Assembly (NCBI GenBank): GCA_022826725.1
Contig: JAJDUF010000022.1
Span: forward strand, 218,011 to 282,010
Direction: 5' to 3'
DNA length: 64,000 nt
Source of the DNA: Chloroflexota bacterium
Lineage (GTDB): Bacteria > Chloroflexota > UBA11872 > UBA12225 > JAJDUF01
Position numbers and translations under genes: made by a program. Position 1 is the first letter of the stretch. Each line of letters opens with the position of its first letter. The notes beneath the pieces were generated by a model. It was given only the letters and a program-made list of their open reading frames with translations. It did not search any database and was not told the DNA's origin. Below are positions 7,951 to 16,157 of the stretch, one piece after another.

Positions 7951-9153
7951 TCACGCCCCGGCGCCAATGCGCCGCCCGTGCCCCGTTGCCGCCGAGGCGC
8001 CCACCCGGTCGAGCCGGCGCATGGCCGCCGCCAGCAGTATGGTCAGCACCACGGCGCTCACCGGAAACACCACGATCACTTGCAGCGCCGTGAGTAAGCC
8101 CCAATGCTCGGCGATCAGCCCGATCAGCGGAACGACCAGCCCGCCGACGCCGAACGCAAACCCCACCATCATGCCGCTCGCCAACCCCACGTTCTCCGGC
8201 CACAGGTCCTGCGCCATCACGACGGTCACGGCGAACGACGACACCAGGAAGAATCCGGCGAGCGACAGCGCCGTTGCGGCCACGACGCCCTGACTGTTGA
8301 GGAAGATCAGCAGCGCCGGGATCATCAACGCGAGCGTTACTGCCAGCACCCGCAGGCGACCCACCCGGTCGGAAAGCGGCCCGCCTAGCAAGGTGCCGAT
8401 GGCGCCGCTGACCAGCAGCAGCGTGAGCATCTGGCTCGCCGTCGTTGCGGATGCGCCGACAACGTCAATGTAGTACAGCGGGATGAAGGTGTTCAGACTG
8501 ACGGTGGCGGCCGAGCGCAAGATCACCACCAGCGTCAGCAGGCTCATCGGTGCCAGCCGTGCCCGCAGCGGCGCCGCCAAGCCGCCACCGAAGCGGCGCA
8601 GCGATACCGGCTGTTGCCGGGGCACGCGCCACCAGATGAGGCCGGCGACGACAAGACCTGGTACGGCGATCCCGAGCGTGCCCGGCTCATCAAACCTCAG
8701 CACCAGCGCCGTCGCCAACAGCGGGCCGATGGCGCCGCCGAGCAGCCCTCCGACGCTGAACACCGATGTCGCCGTGCCCCGCCGCGCTCCACTGTGCTGG
8801 CTGGCCAGACGGTAGCCCAGCGGATGGAAGGCAGCGACACCCACCCCGGCCAGCGCGATCAGCAAAAGCAGGCCACCATAGCCGGTTGCGAACCCGGTCA
8901 GCCCCACCATCACGCCCGCTGCGATGCAGCCGAACGGCAGCAGCAGCCGGCCGGGGATACGATCGGTGATTAGACCGATGAGCGGCTGCGTGACCGACGC
9001 GGTGAATTGGAAGACGCCGTTCAGAAAACCGAGACTGCCGTAACTGAGGCCGAAGCTCCGCTGGAAGAACGGCAGCAGCGCCGGGATGGCCCCGGCGCTC
9101 AGGTCCGTCGCAAGATGGCCGAGGCTGAGGAGGGCCAGGATAGAGGGGTTCAA
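7951..9153 (-). CDS. MFS transporter, fosmidomycin-resistance-like
   Basis: A 400-residue integral membrane protein with about 12 hydrophobic segments. The N-terminus (SLGHLATDLSAGAIPALLPF, then QPLIGLITDRIPGR) matches the Fsr/fosmidomycin-resistance-type major facilitator group, where the loop after helix 2 reads as a D-R-x-G/P-R motif. Exporters of this group expel small drugs or metabolites in exchange for protons; the actual substrate cannot be read from sequence. The start is TTG at 9151-9153, with no strong ribosome site, so the exact N-terminus is uncertain. No regulator is adjacent. Confidence 0.8.
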   Translation of the reverse strand: MNPSILALLSLGHLATDLSAGAIPALLPFFQRSFGLSYGSLGFLNGVFQFTASVTQPLIGLITDRIPGRLLLPFGCIAAGVMVGLTGFATGYGGLLLLIALAGVGVAAFHPLGYRLASQHSGARRGTATSVFSVGGLLGGAIGPLLATALVLRFDEPGTLGIAVPGLVVAGLIWWRVPRQQPVSLRRFGGGLAAPLRARLAPMSLLTLVVILRSAATVSLNTFIPLYYIDVVGASATTASQMLTLLLVSGAIGTLLGGPLSDRVGRLRVLAVTLALMIPALLIFLNSQGVVAATALSLAGFFLVSSFAVTVVMAQDLWPENVGLASGMMVGFAFGVGGLVVPLIGLIAEHWGLLTALQVIVVFPVSAVVLTILLAAAMRRLDRVGASAATGHGRRIGAGA

Positions 9154-9353
9154 GAGCTACAGCCCTGCACCACGGAGTAGCGACTCACGTCATCACCAAC
9201 GGCGCGAACTACCACCATACACGACACGGTGCGGTTGTCTGCGGGCGTGCGTGGACGGCAGGTGCCAACGCCTCGGGCGGCAGTGGGACGCGCTATGCGG
9301 CCGGCAAGACGCAGATGCATCTCACGCGCCGATCACGGTGAGCAGCCGGACCG

Positions 9354-9638
9354 CTACTCGCTGTCGCTCTCCGCGTCCTCCGGCTTGATGGGATTCCCTT
9401 CCAAATCATACTTCGGATCGGGAATGGTCAACTGGGTGCCGGGGTAAATATCCCCTTCCGCATCCTCCAGGATACGGGAATTGCGCCGGTAGAGCCGCTC
9501 CCACTGCGTTTCATTGCCGTAGAACTTCCGTGCGATGCTCCGGAGAGTCTCGCCGGAGCCGGTGCTGTAGGTGATCGGCGGTGTTTCGGGCGCCGCCTCC
9601 TCTTTGCTCCCCCCAAACAGCCAGTCTAAGATGCCCAT
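9354..9638 (-). CDS. Small LysM domain protein
   Basis: A 94-residue protein with an N-terminal MGILDWLFGG, a short acidic linker and one LysM domain from about residue 22 to 72 (GSGETLRSIARKFYGNE, then LYRRNSRIL and YPGTQLTIP), ending in an acidic tail. LysM domains bind N-acetylglucosamine-containing glycans such as peptidoglycan. There is no signal peptide, so it may be cytoplasmic like BON/LysM proteins or exported by another route. A strong AGGAGGGGG ribosome site sits just before the ATG, and a TATAAT promoter lies about 110 bp upstream. Confidence 0.82.
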   Translation of the reverse strand: MGILDWLFGGSKEEAAPETPPITYSTGSGETLRSIARKFYGNETQWERLYRRNSRILEDAEGDIYPGTQLTIPDPKYDLEGNPIKPEDAESDSE

Positions 9639-9745
9639 ACTCCCCCTCCTGCGCTATGGAAAACCCCTGCGTTCCGTCGGATCGAGCGCCGGCCTGTCCT
9701 GCGGCCGGATGCGTGCCCGGCGCACATGCGGCCCACCGCGCCGCG

Positions 9746-9774
9746 ATTATAGCAATGAGTTGTGCATGGTACAA
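9746..9774 (-). promoter_or_regulatory. Candidate sigma-70 promoter of the LysM gene
   Basis: On the reverse strand, TTGTAC (9774-9769), a 17-base spacer and a perfect TATAAT (9751-9746). The -35 is weak (TTG only), but the spacing and -10 are ideal. The start codon lies about 110 bases downstream. Confidence 0.5.
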
Positions 9775-9781
9775 TCACCCG

Positions 9782-9814
9782 CAGCTTGACCGGCCGGTTA
9801 TCGGTCCCAAGCTG
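9782..9814. other. Imperfect stem-loop in the LysM-glycosyltransferase gap
   Basis: CAGCTTG (9782-9788) pairs with CAAGCTG (9808-9814) and inner ACCG pairs with CGGT, leaving a two-base bulge; TTATAAA follows. It could be a terminator or a protein-binding palindrome. The rest of the 399-base gap 9639-10037 holds nothing else I can support. Confidence 0.35.
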
Positions 9815-10037
9815 TTATAAACTCAAAGATCGGCATGCCTCGCCGGGGCATGGCGCAGCGGCCAATGAGCGCCGCCACCGGCCTCGTTCCGTTGTGCCTC
9901 CCTCAGCGCCAGCCACGGCTCGCTGCCATTGATCGCTCGTTCTGCGCCACACCAGCCGAAATGGATTGTGCGGCGCGCCTACGGTGCCTCGACCAACTTG
10001 AGCGGTGCCGAAATGCGTTTGTCCGAATGGAGAGCAG

Positions 10038-11393
10038 ATGCGCGTCTTCTTCGCCATGACCGGCCAGCTCTGGTATGGCGGCGTGGTCCAGCAGTCCATC
10101 CTGTTGATCCGCCACCTGCGCCGGCTCGGCTGTGAGGTACTTCCCTTTGCGGCCGTAGCGCCACCCCACAACGACGAAATCCCCCCCGACCTGTTGGACT
10201 ACGAGCTAGGCTTCAACGTCGGCGACTACGCCCTGCGCCAGAAGCCGCTGCCGCTCCGCTGGCTGGCCGGTTGGTTTGCGCGGCGGCGCGTCGCGCACGG
10301 CGATCCGTTCACCGCCCGCAATGGACACGCCGTGACCGGCCTCGATATGGGGCAGGTCGCGCACGAGCTGATTTACCGTCCCTCTGCAGCCGATATCGAG
10401 CGTGCCAACCGCCTCCGGCGCGACTTTGCCCCCGATGTGGACTACGCCTGCGAGCTTTCGATGGCCCGCTATTTCGGTCTACTGGACGATCTCGATGTAC
10501 CGCTGGTCGTGGCCGCCCAAGGTTTCGAGGTGATGAAACGGCGGGGCGTGGACATTACGCCCGAAATCCGTCAGAACGCCCAGCGGATAGACCTGGTCAT
10601 CTCGGGTTCCGCCGCGAACGTGCGCGAGAATATCGCCGCCGATGTGCCGTTCCTTGCCGCCAAGGCCCGTGTGGTCCCGTATGGCATCTCCACCGACTAC
10701 CTCACCGAGCTATCCGCCGCCGAAGCCCACGAGCGAACGCAACGGTTCGTGCCCTCCACGAACGACCGCGATTTCGTGGTGAGCGTCCTCAGTCGGGTGG
10801 ACATCGAAAAAGGCACCGACCTTGCCCTCCACGCCCTCCGCATTCTCCGCAGCGCCGGCGTCCCGGCACGGCTGCGGCTCATTGGCGATTCCCTGGATGG
10901 CGCCGCCTTCCGCTCCGTGATCGAGGCCAAGATTCGGCTCCTCGATCTCACGGGCTACGTGGACCTGATCGGCCTAGTACGCAACAAGCGGGACAAGATC
11001 GCGCTCCTCCACACCAGCGATGCATTTGCCGGCTGCTTCATTCGCTCCGAGCCGTTCGGCTTGGTCGTGCTTGAGGCCATGGCGGCCGGGCTGCCCGTCG
11101 TCGTTCCCGACACGGGCGCCGCGCCCGAAATCCTCCACCGCACGGCTCCCCCCGCCGGCCGCCTCTACCGCACCAACGATACGGGACAGCTCGCCGATCA
11201 GTTGCGCTGGCTACACGAGCACCCGGCCGAGGCGCGGCGCATGGGCCAGGCCGGCCGCGAAACCGTCGCGCGCTACTTCCACGCCGAACGCATGGCCCAC
11301 GACGTGCGCGCCGTCTTCGAGGCGGCGATTGCCGCCCGGCGCCAACAGCGCACACAGGCACGCCACCGGCTCACCTCCGACGTTGCCGTCTAG
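10038..11393 (+). CDS. GT4-family glycosyltransferase (GT-B fold)
   Basis: A 451-residue protein with the two Rossmann domains of family-4 glycosyltransferases. The N-terminus (VFFAMTGQLWYGGVVQQSIL) carries the glycine-rich acceptor loop; the C-terminal domain has SRVDIEKGTDLALHALRIL (about 255) and the EX7E-type sugar-nucleotide site SEPFGLVVLEAMAAGLPVVV (about 335-355). Such enzymes transfer sugars to lipid carriers, polysaccharides or natural products in the cytosol. I chose the ATG at 10038, with GGAGAG just upstream, over a GTG eleven codons earlier. No sugar genes adjoin it, so the product is unknown. Confidence 0.85.
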   Translation: MRVFFAMTGQLWYGGVVQQSILLIRHLRRLGCEVLPFAAVAPPHNDEIPPDLLDYELGFNVGDYALRQKPLPLRWLAGWFARRRVAHGDPFTARNGHAVTGLDMGQVAHELIYRPSAADIERANRLRRDFAPDVDYACELSMARYFGLLDDLDVPLVVAAQGFEVMKRRGVDITPEIRQNAQRIDLVISGSAANVRENIAADVPFLAAKARVVPYGISTDYLTELSAAEAHERTQRFVPSTNDRDFVVSVLSRVDIEKGTDLALHALRILRSAGVPARLRLIGDSLDGAAFRSVIEAKIRLLDLTGYVDLIGLVRNKRDKIALLHTSDAFAGCFIRSEPFGLVVLEAMAAGLPVVVPDTGAAPEILHRTAPPAGRLYRTNDTGQLADQLRWLHEHPAEARRMGQAGRETVARYFHAERMAHDVRAVFEAAIAARRQQRTQARHRLTSDVAV

Positions 11394-11433
11394 GTATCGT
11401 AGGGTCGTCACTCATAGCGTCCACCGGAATCTA

Positions 11434-11471
11434 CGTCCCCCCGCACTGCGGGGGGACTATAGGGGGGCGAG
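11434..11471. repeat. GTCCCCCC/GGGGGGAC palindromic repeat
   Basis: GTCCCCCCGCACTGCGGGGG hairpin followed by ACTATAGGGGGGCGAG. The same type is found at 2818-2854 and, in a longer form, at 17301 and 61451. Confidence 0.7.
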
Positions 11472-11502
11472 AAACGGGCCTGAAACCGACACGCCAGCGT
11501 GG

Positions 11503-11531
11503 TTGTCTTTTAGGTAGGAGGGCTGTATGAC
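11503..11531 (+). promoter_or_regulatory. Possible promoter of pspA
   Basis: TTGTCT, a 17-base spacer and TATGAC, four of six consensus bases in each box, 115 bases before the pspA ATG. Weak evidence; only the spacing is ideal. Confidence 0.28.
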
Positions 11532-11645
11532 AAGCGCAGATATGCTCGTCCGAAGCGGCCGGGAATGCTAGAGTCATCCGATCAGAATATGCCGGGAGCC
11601 ACATCAGGCCGGTGGTAGCGGCCAGGAAGGAATAGGTACAGCGAC

Positions 11646-12368
11646 ATGGGCATACTGGACCGAATCTCGACTGTCTTGCGGACCAATGTTAATGCGCTCC
11701 TCGATGCCTCCGAGGACCCTCGGCGGACGCTGGAACAGGTGATCCGCGACATGGCCGAGGCTATCGCCCAAGCGCGCGGACAAACGGCCGAGGTGATCGC
11801 CCAGGAGAAGCTGATCGAGGCCGATTACCTCAAGAATCATCGGCTGGCCCAGGAGTGGGAGCGCAAGACGGAGTTGGCCTTGACCCGCGGCTCCGATGAC
11901 TTGGCCCGTGAAGCGCTCCGGCGCAAAATTGACTTCGAACGAAACGCGGAGATGCTCGCGCGGCAGTTGGCGGCCCAGCAAGAGATCAGCGCCAAGCTGA
12001 AGCGCGACCTCACCCAGCTGGAAGCCAAGTACGATGAAGCGATCCGCAACCGCGATGCACTCGTCGCTCGTCACCGCACCGTGCTGGCCCAGCAGCAGGT
12101 CGCCCGGTCGTCTGCGCGCCTCAACCTGATGGACCCTAGCTCCGAGCTAGCCCGCATGGAGGCACGTATCCGTGGCGAAGAAGCGCGCACGGCGGCCTAC
12201 GCCGAAGTGTCGGAGTTGAGCCTCGACAAGCGGCTTGATGCGTTGGAAACGGACACCGATCTCGACTTGCAGTTGGCGGATATGAAGGCGCGGCTGCGCG
12301 GCGAGCTACCGGCGCCCGATCCGGCAAAAGCCGAGGCGCAACCCGGGCCAACTGCCGACACCTCCTGA
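11646..12368 (+). CDS. pspA: PspA/IM30 family membrane-stress protein
   Basis: A 240-residue, almost entirely alpha-helical coiled-coil protein. The N-terminus MGILDRISTVLRTNVNALLD is the amphipathic membrane-binding helix of PspA/Vipp1, followed by DPRRTLEQVIRDM and a long heptad-rich hairpin (about 25-180). The family belongs to the ESCRT-III superfamily, polymerises on the inner membrane and limits proton leakage under envelope stress. The C-terminal 25 residues are Pro/Ala-rich and probably disordered. The ATG follows AGGAAGGA. No pspF, pspB or pspC is nearby, so stress induction must work differently from enterobacteria. Confidence 0.92.
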   Translation: MGILDRISTVLRTNVNALLDASEDPRRTLEQVIRDMAEAIAQARGQTAEVIAQEKLIEADYLKNHRLAQEWERKTELALTRGSDDLAREALRRKIDFERNAEMLARQLAAQQEISAKLKRDLTQLEAKYDEAIRNRDALVARHRTVLAQQQVARSSARLNLMDPSSELARMEARIRGEEARTAAYAEVSELSLDKRLDALETDTDLDLQLADMKARLRGELPAPDPAKAEAQPGPTADTS

Positions 12369-12393
12369 GCCGCAGCAACCGGTCGCCGCCGTG

Positions 12394-12481
12394 ACTCCCT
12401 TCCCTGCCAGGGAAGGGGCCGGGGTGAGAGCAGACTCCCCCTCTCTACATGGTGGAGAGGGGGCCGGGGGGTGAGGCCTGC
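12394..12481. repeat. Two adjacent palindromic repeats of different loops
   Basis: A CCCTTCCCTGCCAGGGAAGG element (12394-12430) followed by a CCCCCTCTCTACATGGTGGA element (12434-12481) with the GGGGGGTGAGGCCTG tail, just after the pspA stop. Confidence 0.72.
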
Positions 12482-12581
12482 TCCCTTAAGTCGTTTCTGC
12501 TGGCACGGTCCGGGCACTGTCCCACGTGCCCTAAGCGTCAGGTCCGGTTAAACTGTCAAGACTCGGCGCATTCTCCCAGAG

Positions 12582-12872
12582 CTACCCCCGGACCGGACGA
12601 TCCGCGGCGGCGATGCGCCGGTACAACGTCTGCACGTGGAGCGTTGTGAGCGCAATGCCGTTTGCCGTCACAATAGCGGAGCGCGGCTCGGCGGTGTTCT
12701 CGGTAGCGCCGCGGGTGGAGGCCCAGTTGCGCCACAGCGCCTCGGGCACCGTTGCCAGGTTGAGGACGGCGACGATGCTTTCCCGGGATACCCACTGCCC
12801 CGCACCTACGTCAACCAGACCGAGCAATTTCGATGTGGCCAGTGTCTCTTGATCGCGCCGGGATCGTGCCAT
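12582..12872 (-). CDS. Probable RemA-like (DUF370) regulator
   Basis: A 96-residue protein. The core VDVGAGQWVSRESIVAVLNL (from about residue 17) and the end RSAIVTANGIALTTLHVQT, then a basic RRI, follow the order of RemA/DUF370 proteins (G-x-G, V-S-x-x-R-I-x-A-I, then R-A-x-I-x-x-x-x-x-x-L-S-x-x-x-x-x-T). RemA of Bacillus is a DNA-binding activator of matrix genes. The central loop is diverged from well-studied RemA, so the call is tentative. The ATG at 12872 has AGGAG eight bases upstream. Its 5' end overlaps head-to-head with the start region of the TolB-like gene, so the two may share control. Confidence 0.5.
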   Translation of the reverse strand: MARSRRDQETLATSKLLGLVDVGAGQWVSRESIVAVLNLATVPEALWRNWASTRGATENTAEPRSAIVTANGIALTTLHVQTLYRRIAAADRPVRG

Positions 12873-14239
12873 TCGCTTCGCTCCTGAGCCACACCGGCCG
12901 ACAACTCCGCCGGCTCCCGCCGCGACTGCGGCGCTCCTGGCGTCAGAGTATACGGAAGCTGCCGGCACTCGCGGTTGCCGTCCGCGCGCTCGACCGGCGG
13001 TACGCTTGGCTGGCCCTCGCGGTCACTGTGCTGGCAGCGCCGGGCGCAATCATTCTGGCCGCGCTCGCCGTTACCCCGGCCGGCACCTCCGCCAAGCCGA
13101 CGGTTGTGGCACCGGCCGCGCCTGTGCGCCGCGCCCCGCAGAACCCGGCCGTTGCGTCCCCACGGAGCTTGCCCCAGGCCGGCGCTGCGCTCGTCGGCAC
13201 GCCAACAGTGGCACCTGTGCGAAGCGGGAGTGCGGTCCCAACCCCGACTGCGCCCCCGCCGTTCCGCCCAACGGTGTCGAAGCTCACCCCCGATGGCTGC
13301 TGCGCCTCGTTTCTCTGGGCGGACGATAGCATCCACGTGCTCTATTACGACCGGCGCAACCCCGGCGCTACCGGCACCTGGTTAGTCAATGTGGAAACCG
13401 GCGAGGAATTGCTGCTACTGCCATTCTATGGCTATTTCTCGCCCGACCGCTCGACGGTTGCCGTGCCGGAGCCGGATAGCCGGCAGATGCGGTTCCGCAA
13501 GCTGGCTACCGACGAGGAGTGGATCGTCCCCAACCTACCGAACCGAGTGCTCTTTGGCCCGCGTGGCGAGCGTATCGCGTTCACGCTGCGGCCTGCCGAG
13601 CGTCCGCTCGCACCGGGCGCGGTCGGCCCCCCGCCCCAAGGTTTTGCCCGTCTGCTCGGCCCCATTGCAATCTGGATTGCGGACGTTCGTGGCACGGAGG
13701 CGCGACCGCTCGCCACCTTGCCCGGCGCGCGCATTCACGGCTGGCTGCCCGACGCCTCTGCGCTCCTCGTGTCGTGGCGCACCGTCGGCAAGCTGGAGAC
13801 CTCACTGGGCCTCCTCGACCTGGAAACGGGCGAGGTGGCGCTCCTCGCCACGGCCCCCCGGCTACTGTCCGGCCGTTTCTCGCCGGATGGCGAATGGGTC
13901 GCCTACGTCGCTGCCTTCACCGGCGATCTGCAGCGCGATGGCCTCTGGGTCCAGCGCGTGCATGGCGATGAAGCCCGCCGCCTCATCATCTGGGGTGACT
14001 ATCGCTGGGCGCCTGACTCGGCCAGCCTGATCGTCCTGCCCCCGCGACCCAAGGGCGCCGACGGCGACCGCTTCTGGAGCGTCTATGTAGACGGCGAGTT
14101 CCCGGCGCCCCTCACCGACCCCGCCGAGACCCCCTTTGCCATCACCAACAACAGTTGGGAGCTGTCCACCGACGGCAAGCGTATCGTCTTCACCTCCGCC
14201 GCCGACCACAGCCTCTGGCTCCTCCGGCTCCGACCCTAG
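12833..14239 (+). CDS. Membrane-anchored TolB/WD40-like beta-propeller protein
   Basis: Up to 468 residues. A basic, Arg-rich N-terminus (about 1-45) precedes one transmembrane helix (about 60-85, WLALAVTVLAAPGAIILAAL), a Thr/Pro/Ala-rich linker (90-140), and a domain of repeated propeller blades: GYFSPDRSTVAVPEPD, SGRFSPDGEWVAYV, YRWAPDSASLIVL and LSTDGKRIVFTS. The S-P-D-G-x-x-(I/V)-A/V pattern is typical of TolB or PD40 repeats. It is probably anchored in the membrane with the propeller outside. The start could also be GTG at 12866, which would shorten the overlap with the divergent RemA-like gene to 7 bases. Function is unknown. Confidence 0.7.
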   Translation: MWPVSLDRAGIVPFASLLSHTGRQLRRLPPRLRRSWRQSIRKLPALAVAVRALDRRYAWLALAVTVLAAPGAIILAALAVTPAGTSAKPTVVAPAAPVRRAPQNPAVASPRSLPQAGAALVGTPTVAPVRSGSAVPTPTAPPPFRPTVSKLTPDGCCASFLWADDSIHVLYYDRRNPGATGTWLVNVETGEELLLLPFYGYFSPDRSTVAVPEPDSRQMRFRKLATDEEWIVPNLPNRVLFGPRGERIAFTLRPAERPLAPGAVGPPPQGFARLLGPIAIWIADVRGTEARPLATLPGARIHGWLPDASALLVSWRTVGKLETSLGLLDLETGEVALLATAPRLLSGRFSPDGEWVAYVAAFTGDLQRDGLWVQRVHGDEARRLIIWGDYRWAPDSASLIVLPPRPKGADGDRFWSVYVDGEFPAPLTDPAETPFAITNNSWELSTDGKRIVFTSAADHSLWLLRLRP

Positions 14240-14274
14240 CGCCACGCAGGCCCGCCGGCCGGCCCGGGGTCCGA

Positions 14275-14820
14275 TCACAGCCCGAGGTCTTCGCGGATAC
14301 CCTTCATCGCCTCCACCCCGATCGTCACGAACTCCGCCAACGGCAGGCCCAGATTTGGCTCGCAGGTCAGGATGTCGTCGCGGTCCACGCCGCGCGCAAA
14401 GGCCGTCTGCCGGAAGCGTTTGAGTACCCCTTTGGTCTTGACGCCGGCTAGTCCCTTGGGATGCAGCAGCGCGTAGGCCGTTATCAGCCCGGAGAGGTGA
14501 TCGCAAGCAAAGATGGACGCATTCAGCTTGTTGTCGAGCGGCGCCAGGCCGCCGTGCGCCAGGATGCCCTGCACAATCCGCTCCGATACCCCTTCCGCCC
14601 GCACTCGCTCCACGATGACGTGCATGTGACGGTCCGGGTCTTTCTCGGTCACCTCGTAGTCGGCATCATGCAACAGACCCACCAGCCCCCATTCGTCCTC
14701 GTCCGCCTCGAAGTGGCGCGCCAGCGCCCGCATGATCGCCTCCACGGCCAGACAGTGCTTCTTCAGGTTCGGGTCGGTCAGCATCTCGTCCACAATCGCC
14801 ATCGCCTGGTCACGATCCAT
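14275..14820 (-). CDS. HD-domain hydrolase (HDIG type)
   Basis: A 181-residue single-domain protein. The metal-binding residues of the HD fold are visible: His22 in KKHCLAVEAIMR, the His51-Asp52 pair in GLVGLLHDADYE, and further histidines at 65, 67 and 89 (ILAHGG). HD proteins hydrolyse phosphate esters such as nucleotides. This short architecture is usually annotated as an HDIG-domain hydrolase without a known substrate. The ATG at 14820 has AAAGGGAG upstream. It is convergent with the propeller gene and stands alone. Confidence 0.85.
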   Translation of the reverse strand: MDRDQAMAIVDEMLTDPNLKKHCLAVEAIMRALARHFEADEDEWGLVGLLHDADYEVTEKDPDRHMHVIVERVRAEGVSERIVQGILAHGGLAPLDNKLNASIFACDHLSGLITAYALLHPKGLAGVKTKGVLKRFRQTAFARGVDRDDILTCEPNLGLPLAEFVTIGVEAMKGIREDLGL

Positions 14821-14876
14821 CGCTACTCCCTTTCTCCGCCGGCCACTCCCGTCGTCTCGTCCGTCACTGCCAATCC

Positions 14877-15010
14877 GTCATTCCCGCGCCAGCGGGAATC
14901 TACGCCCCCTCTCTATCGCTCCGCGATGGAGAGGTGACTGGCTAAAGCCGCACCACACCTGGCCCTATCCGTGCTGCTTTGGCCGGTCAGGGGGCCGGGG
15001 GGGAGGAACA
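14877..15010. repeat. Composite repeat with nested 55-bp palindromic insertion, left copy
   Basis: Order of parts: ATTCCCGCG/CAGCGGGAAT element (14880-14900), left half of a CCCTCTC...GGAGAGG hairpin (14905-14934), a 55-bp insertion (14935-14989), then the GGGGGCCGGGGGGG tail. The insertion has inverted ends: GACTGGCTAAAGCCGCAC pairs with GTGCTGCTTTGGCCGGTC, with the middle CACACCTGGCCCTATCC. An almost identical arrangement occurs at 15911-16050. Confidence 0.8.
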
Positions 15011-15036
15011 TCTTCTATCGCCAGCCCCAGCACGGC

Positions 15037-15801
15037 CTAGCCCCGCGCAAAGTCCACCAAAAAGCGCCGCACCACCTCGATGGCGACTTCGAGCAGCCGC
15101 TCCCCCCGCTCACCGGATGCGCCGGCGGCATCGTCGCTCACCCCGCCGGCTTGCTCGAAAGCGCCCAGCTGCCGCACCAGCCCACCGAGCCGCGGGTTGA
15201 CCCAATTGTCCTCCGACGATGCTGCTGGCACCCCAATCCCCCGTTGATCGAGGTTGATGATGTCCGGCCGCAGCGCCAGCATCAAGGAGGTCTCGAATCC
15301 ACCGGCGTGGCCTGGGATGCCTCCCAGTCCGTCCAGCCCCTCCGCGGCCAACTCTTTCTCGGCCAGCGTCCAATAAGAGACGGCAGCCACCGCGATATCG
15401 AGTTCGAGAGTCAGCGCGGAGGTCACCACGTCGTGCGGCGCCACGTTGCCGCCGTGCCCGTTCACCAGCGCCACCCGCTTGCCCCCATGATGGGCCACAC
15501 ATCGGATCAGGTCCTCGATCACCGCCATGTACGTCCGCACACTGAGCGACATCGAGCCGGCCCAGGGCAGGTGGTGATGCGAGCTACCATACGTGACTGT
15601 CGGTGCCACGACAATCGGCACGTCGCTGGCGGCGCGCGCCGCCGCGCTGCGAGCGATATGCTCCGCGGTGCAGGTATCCACGATCAACGGCAAGTGTGGG
15701 CCGTGCTGCTCCGTCGAGCCGGTCGGAATCACGACCGTCGCCCCTTGATCGAATGCCTCTCGCGCTTCCAGGCGCGTCATCTCCGCCAACAGCAGTTTCA
15801 T
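15037..15801 (-). CDS. Creatininase family protein
   Basis: A 254-residue protein of the creatininase/creatinine amidohydrolase superfamily, which also includes mycofactocin and riboflavin-pathway amidases. The metal ligands are visible: Glu31 and His33 in STEQHGPHLPL, Asp42, the later NGHGGN motif (about 118-123) and an acidic residue in GHAGGFETSLML. The HHLPWAGSMSLS segment replaces the more common FPGTISL loop. Known members hydrolyse cyclic or linear amide bonds with two divalent metals; the substrate here is unknown. Start at ATG 15801 follows GGAGG. The gene is bracketed on both sides by the same composite repeat. Confidence 0.88.
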   Translation of the reverse strand: MKLLLAEMTRLEAREAFDQGATVVIPTGSTEQHGPHLPLIVDTCTAEHIARSAAARAASDVPIVVAPTVTYGSSHHHLPWAGSMSLSVRTYMAVIEDLIRCVAHHGGKRVALVNGHGGNVAPHDVVTSALTLELDIAVAAVSYWTLAEKELAAEGLDGLGGIPGHAGGFETSLMLALRPDIINLDQRGIGVPAASSEDNWVNPRLGGLVRQLGAFEQAGGVSDDAAGASGERGERLLEVAIEVVRRFLVDFARG

Positions 15802-15910
15802 CCCCGGCCTCCCTCCATCCCACTGTGCCACACCCGCCGATCTTCCACCATAGGCAATCCAGTCCCCCACCCTAGCCCCTGACTGCGGTAGGTTTTTATG
15901 TGGGGGCGCG

Positions 15911-16050
15911 ATTCACCGCACTCCCGCGCAACCGGGAATCCGCACTCCCTCTCTATCGCTCTGCGATGGAGAGGAGACCGGATAAAGCCGCACCACACCT
16001 GGCACTATCCGTGCGGCTTTGGCCGGTCAGGGGGCCGGGGAGTGAGGACC
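15911..16050. repeat. Composite repeat with nested 55-bp palindromic insertion, right copy
   Basis: Same order as the copy at 14877, with the 55-bp insertion at 15975-16029. Inverted ends GACCGGATAAAGCCGCAC and GTGCGGCTTTGGCCGGTC match in 16 of 18 positions. By eye the two insertions agree at 50 of 55 positions, and both interrupt the hairpin at the same place (after GATGGAGAGG). Confidence 0.8.
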
Positions 16051-16157
16051 ACCATGGCCCCGCCACCAACGCCGTAGGGGGGTGGGTGTCCCTGGTAGGT
16101 GCCCTCACCAACTCCCATCCTGTCTATCCTGTCCATCCATGTAAATACCTACCCCTG

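Noticed and set aside
9786..9821. Promoter TTGACC with TATAAA before the GT4 gene
   Set aside because: The spacing is 24 bases, too long for sigma-70, and the bases belong to a stem-loop.
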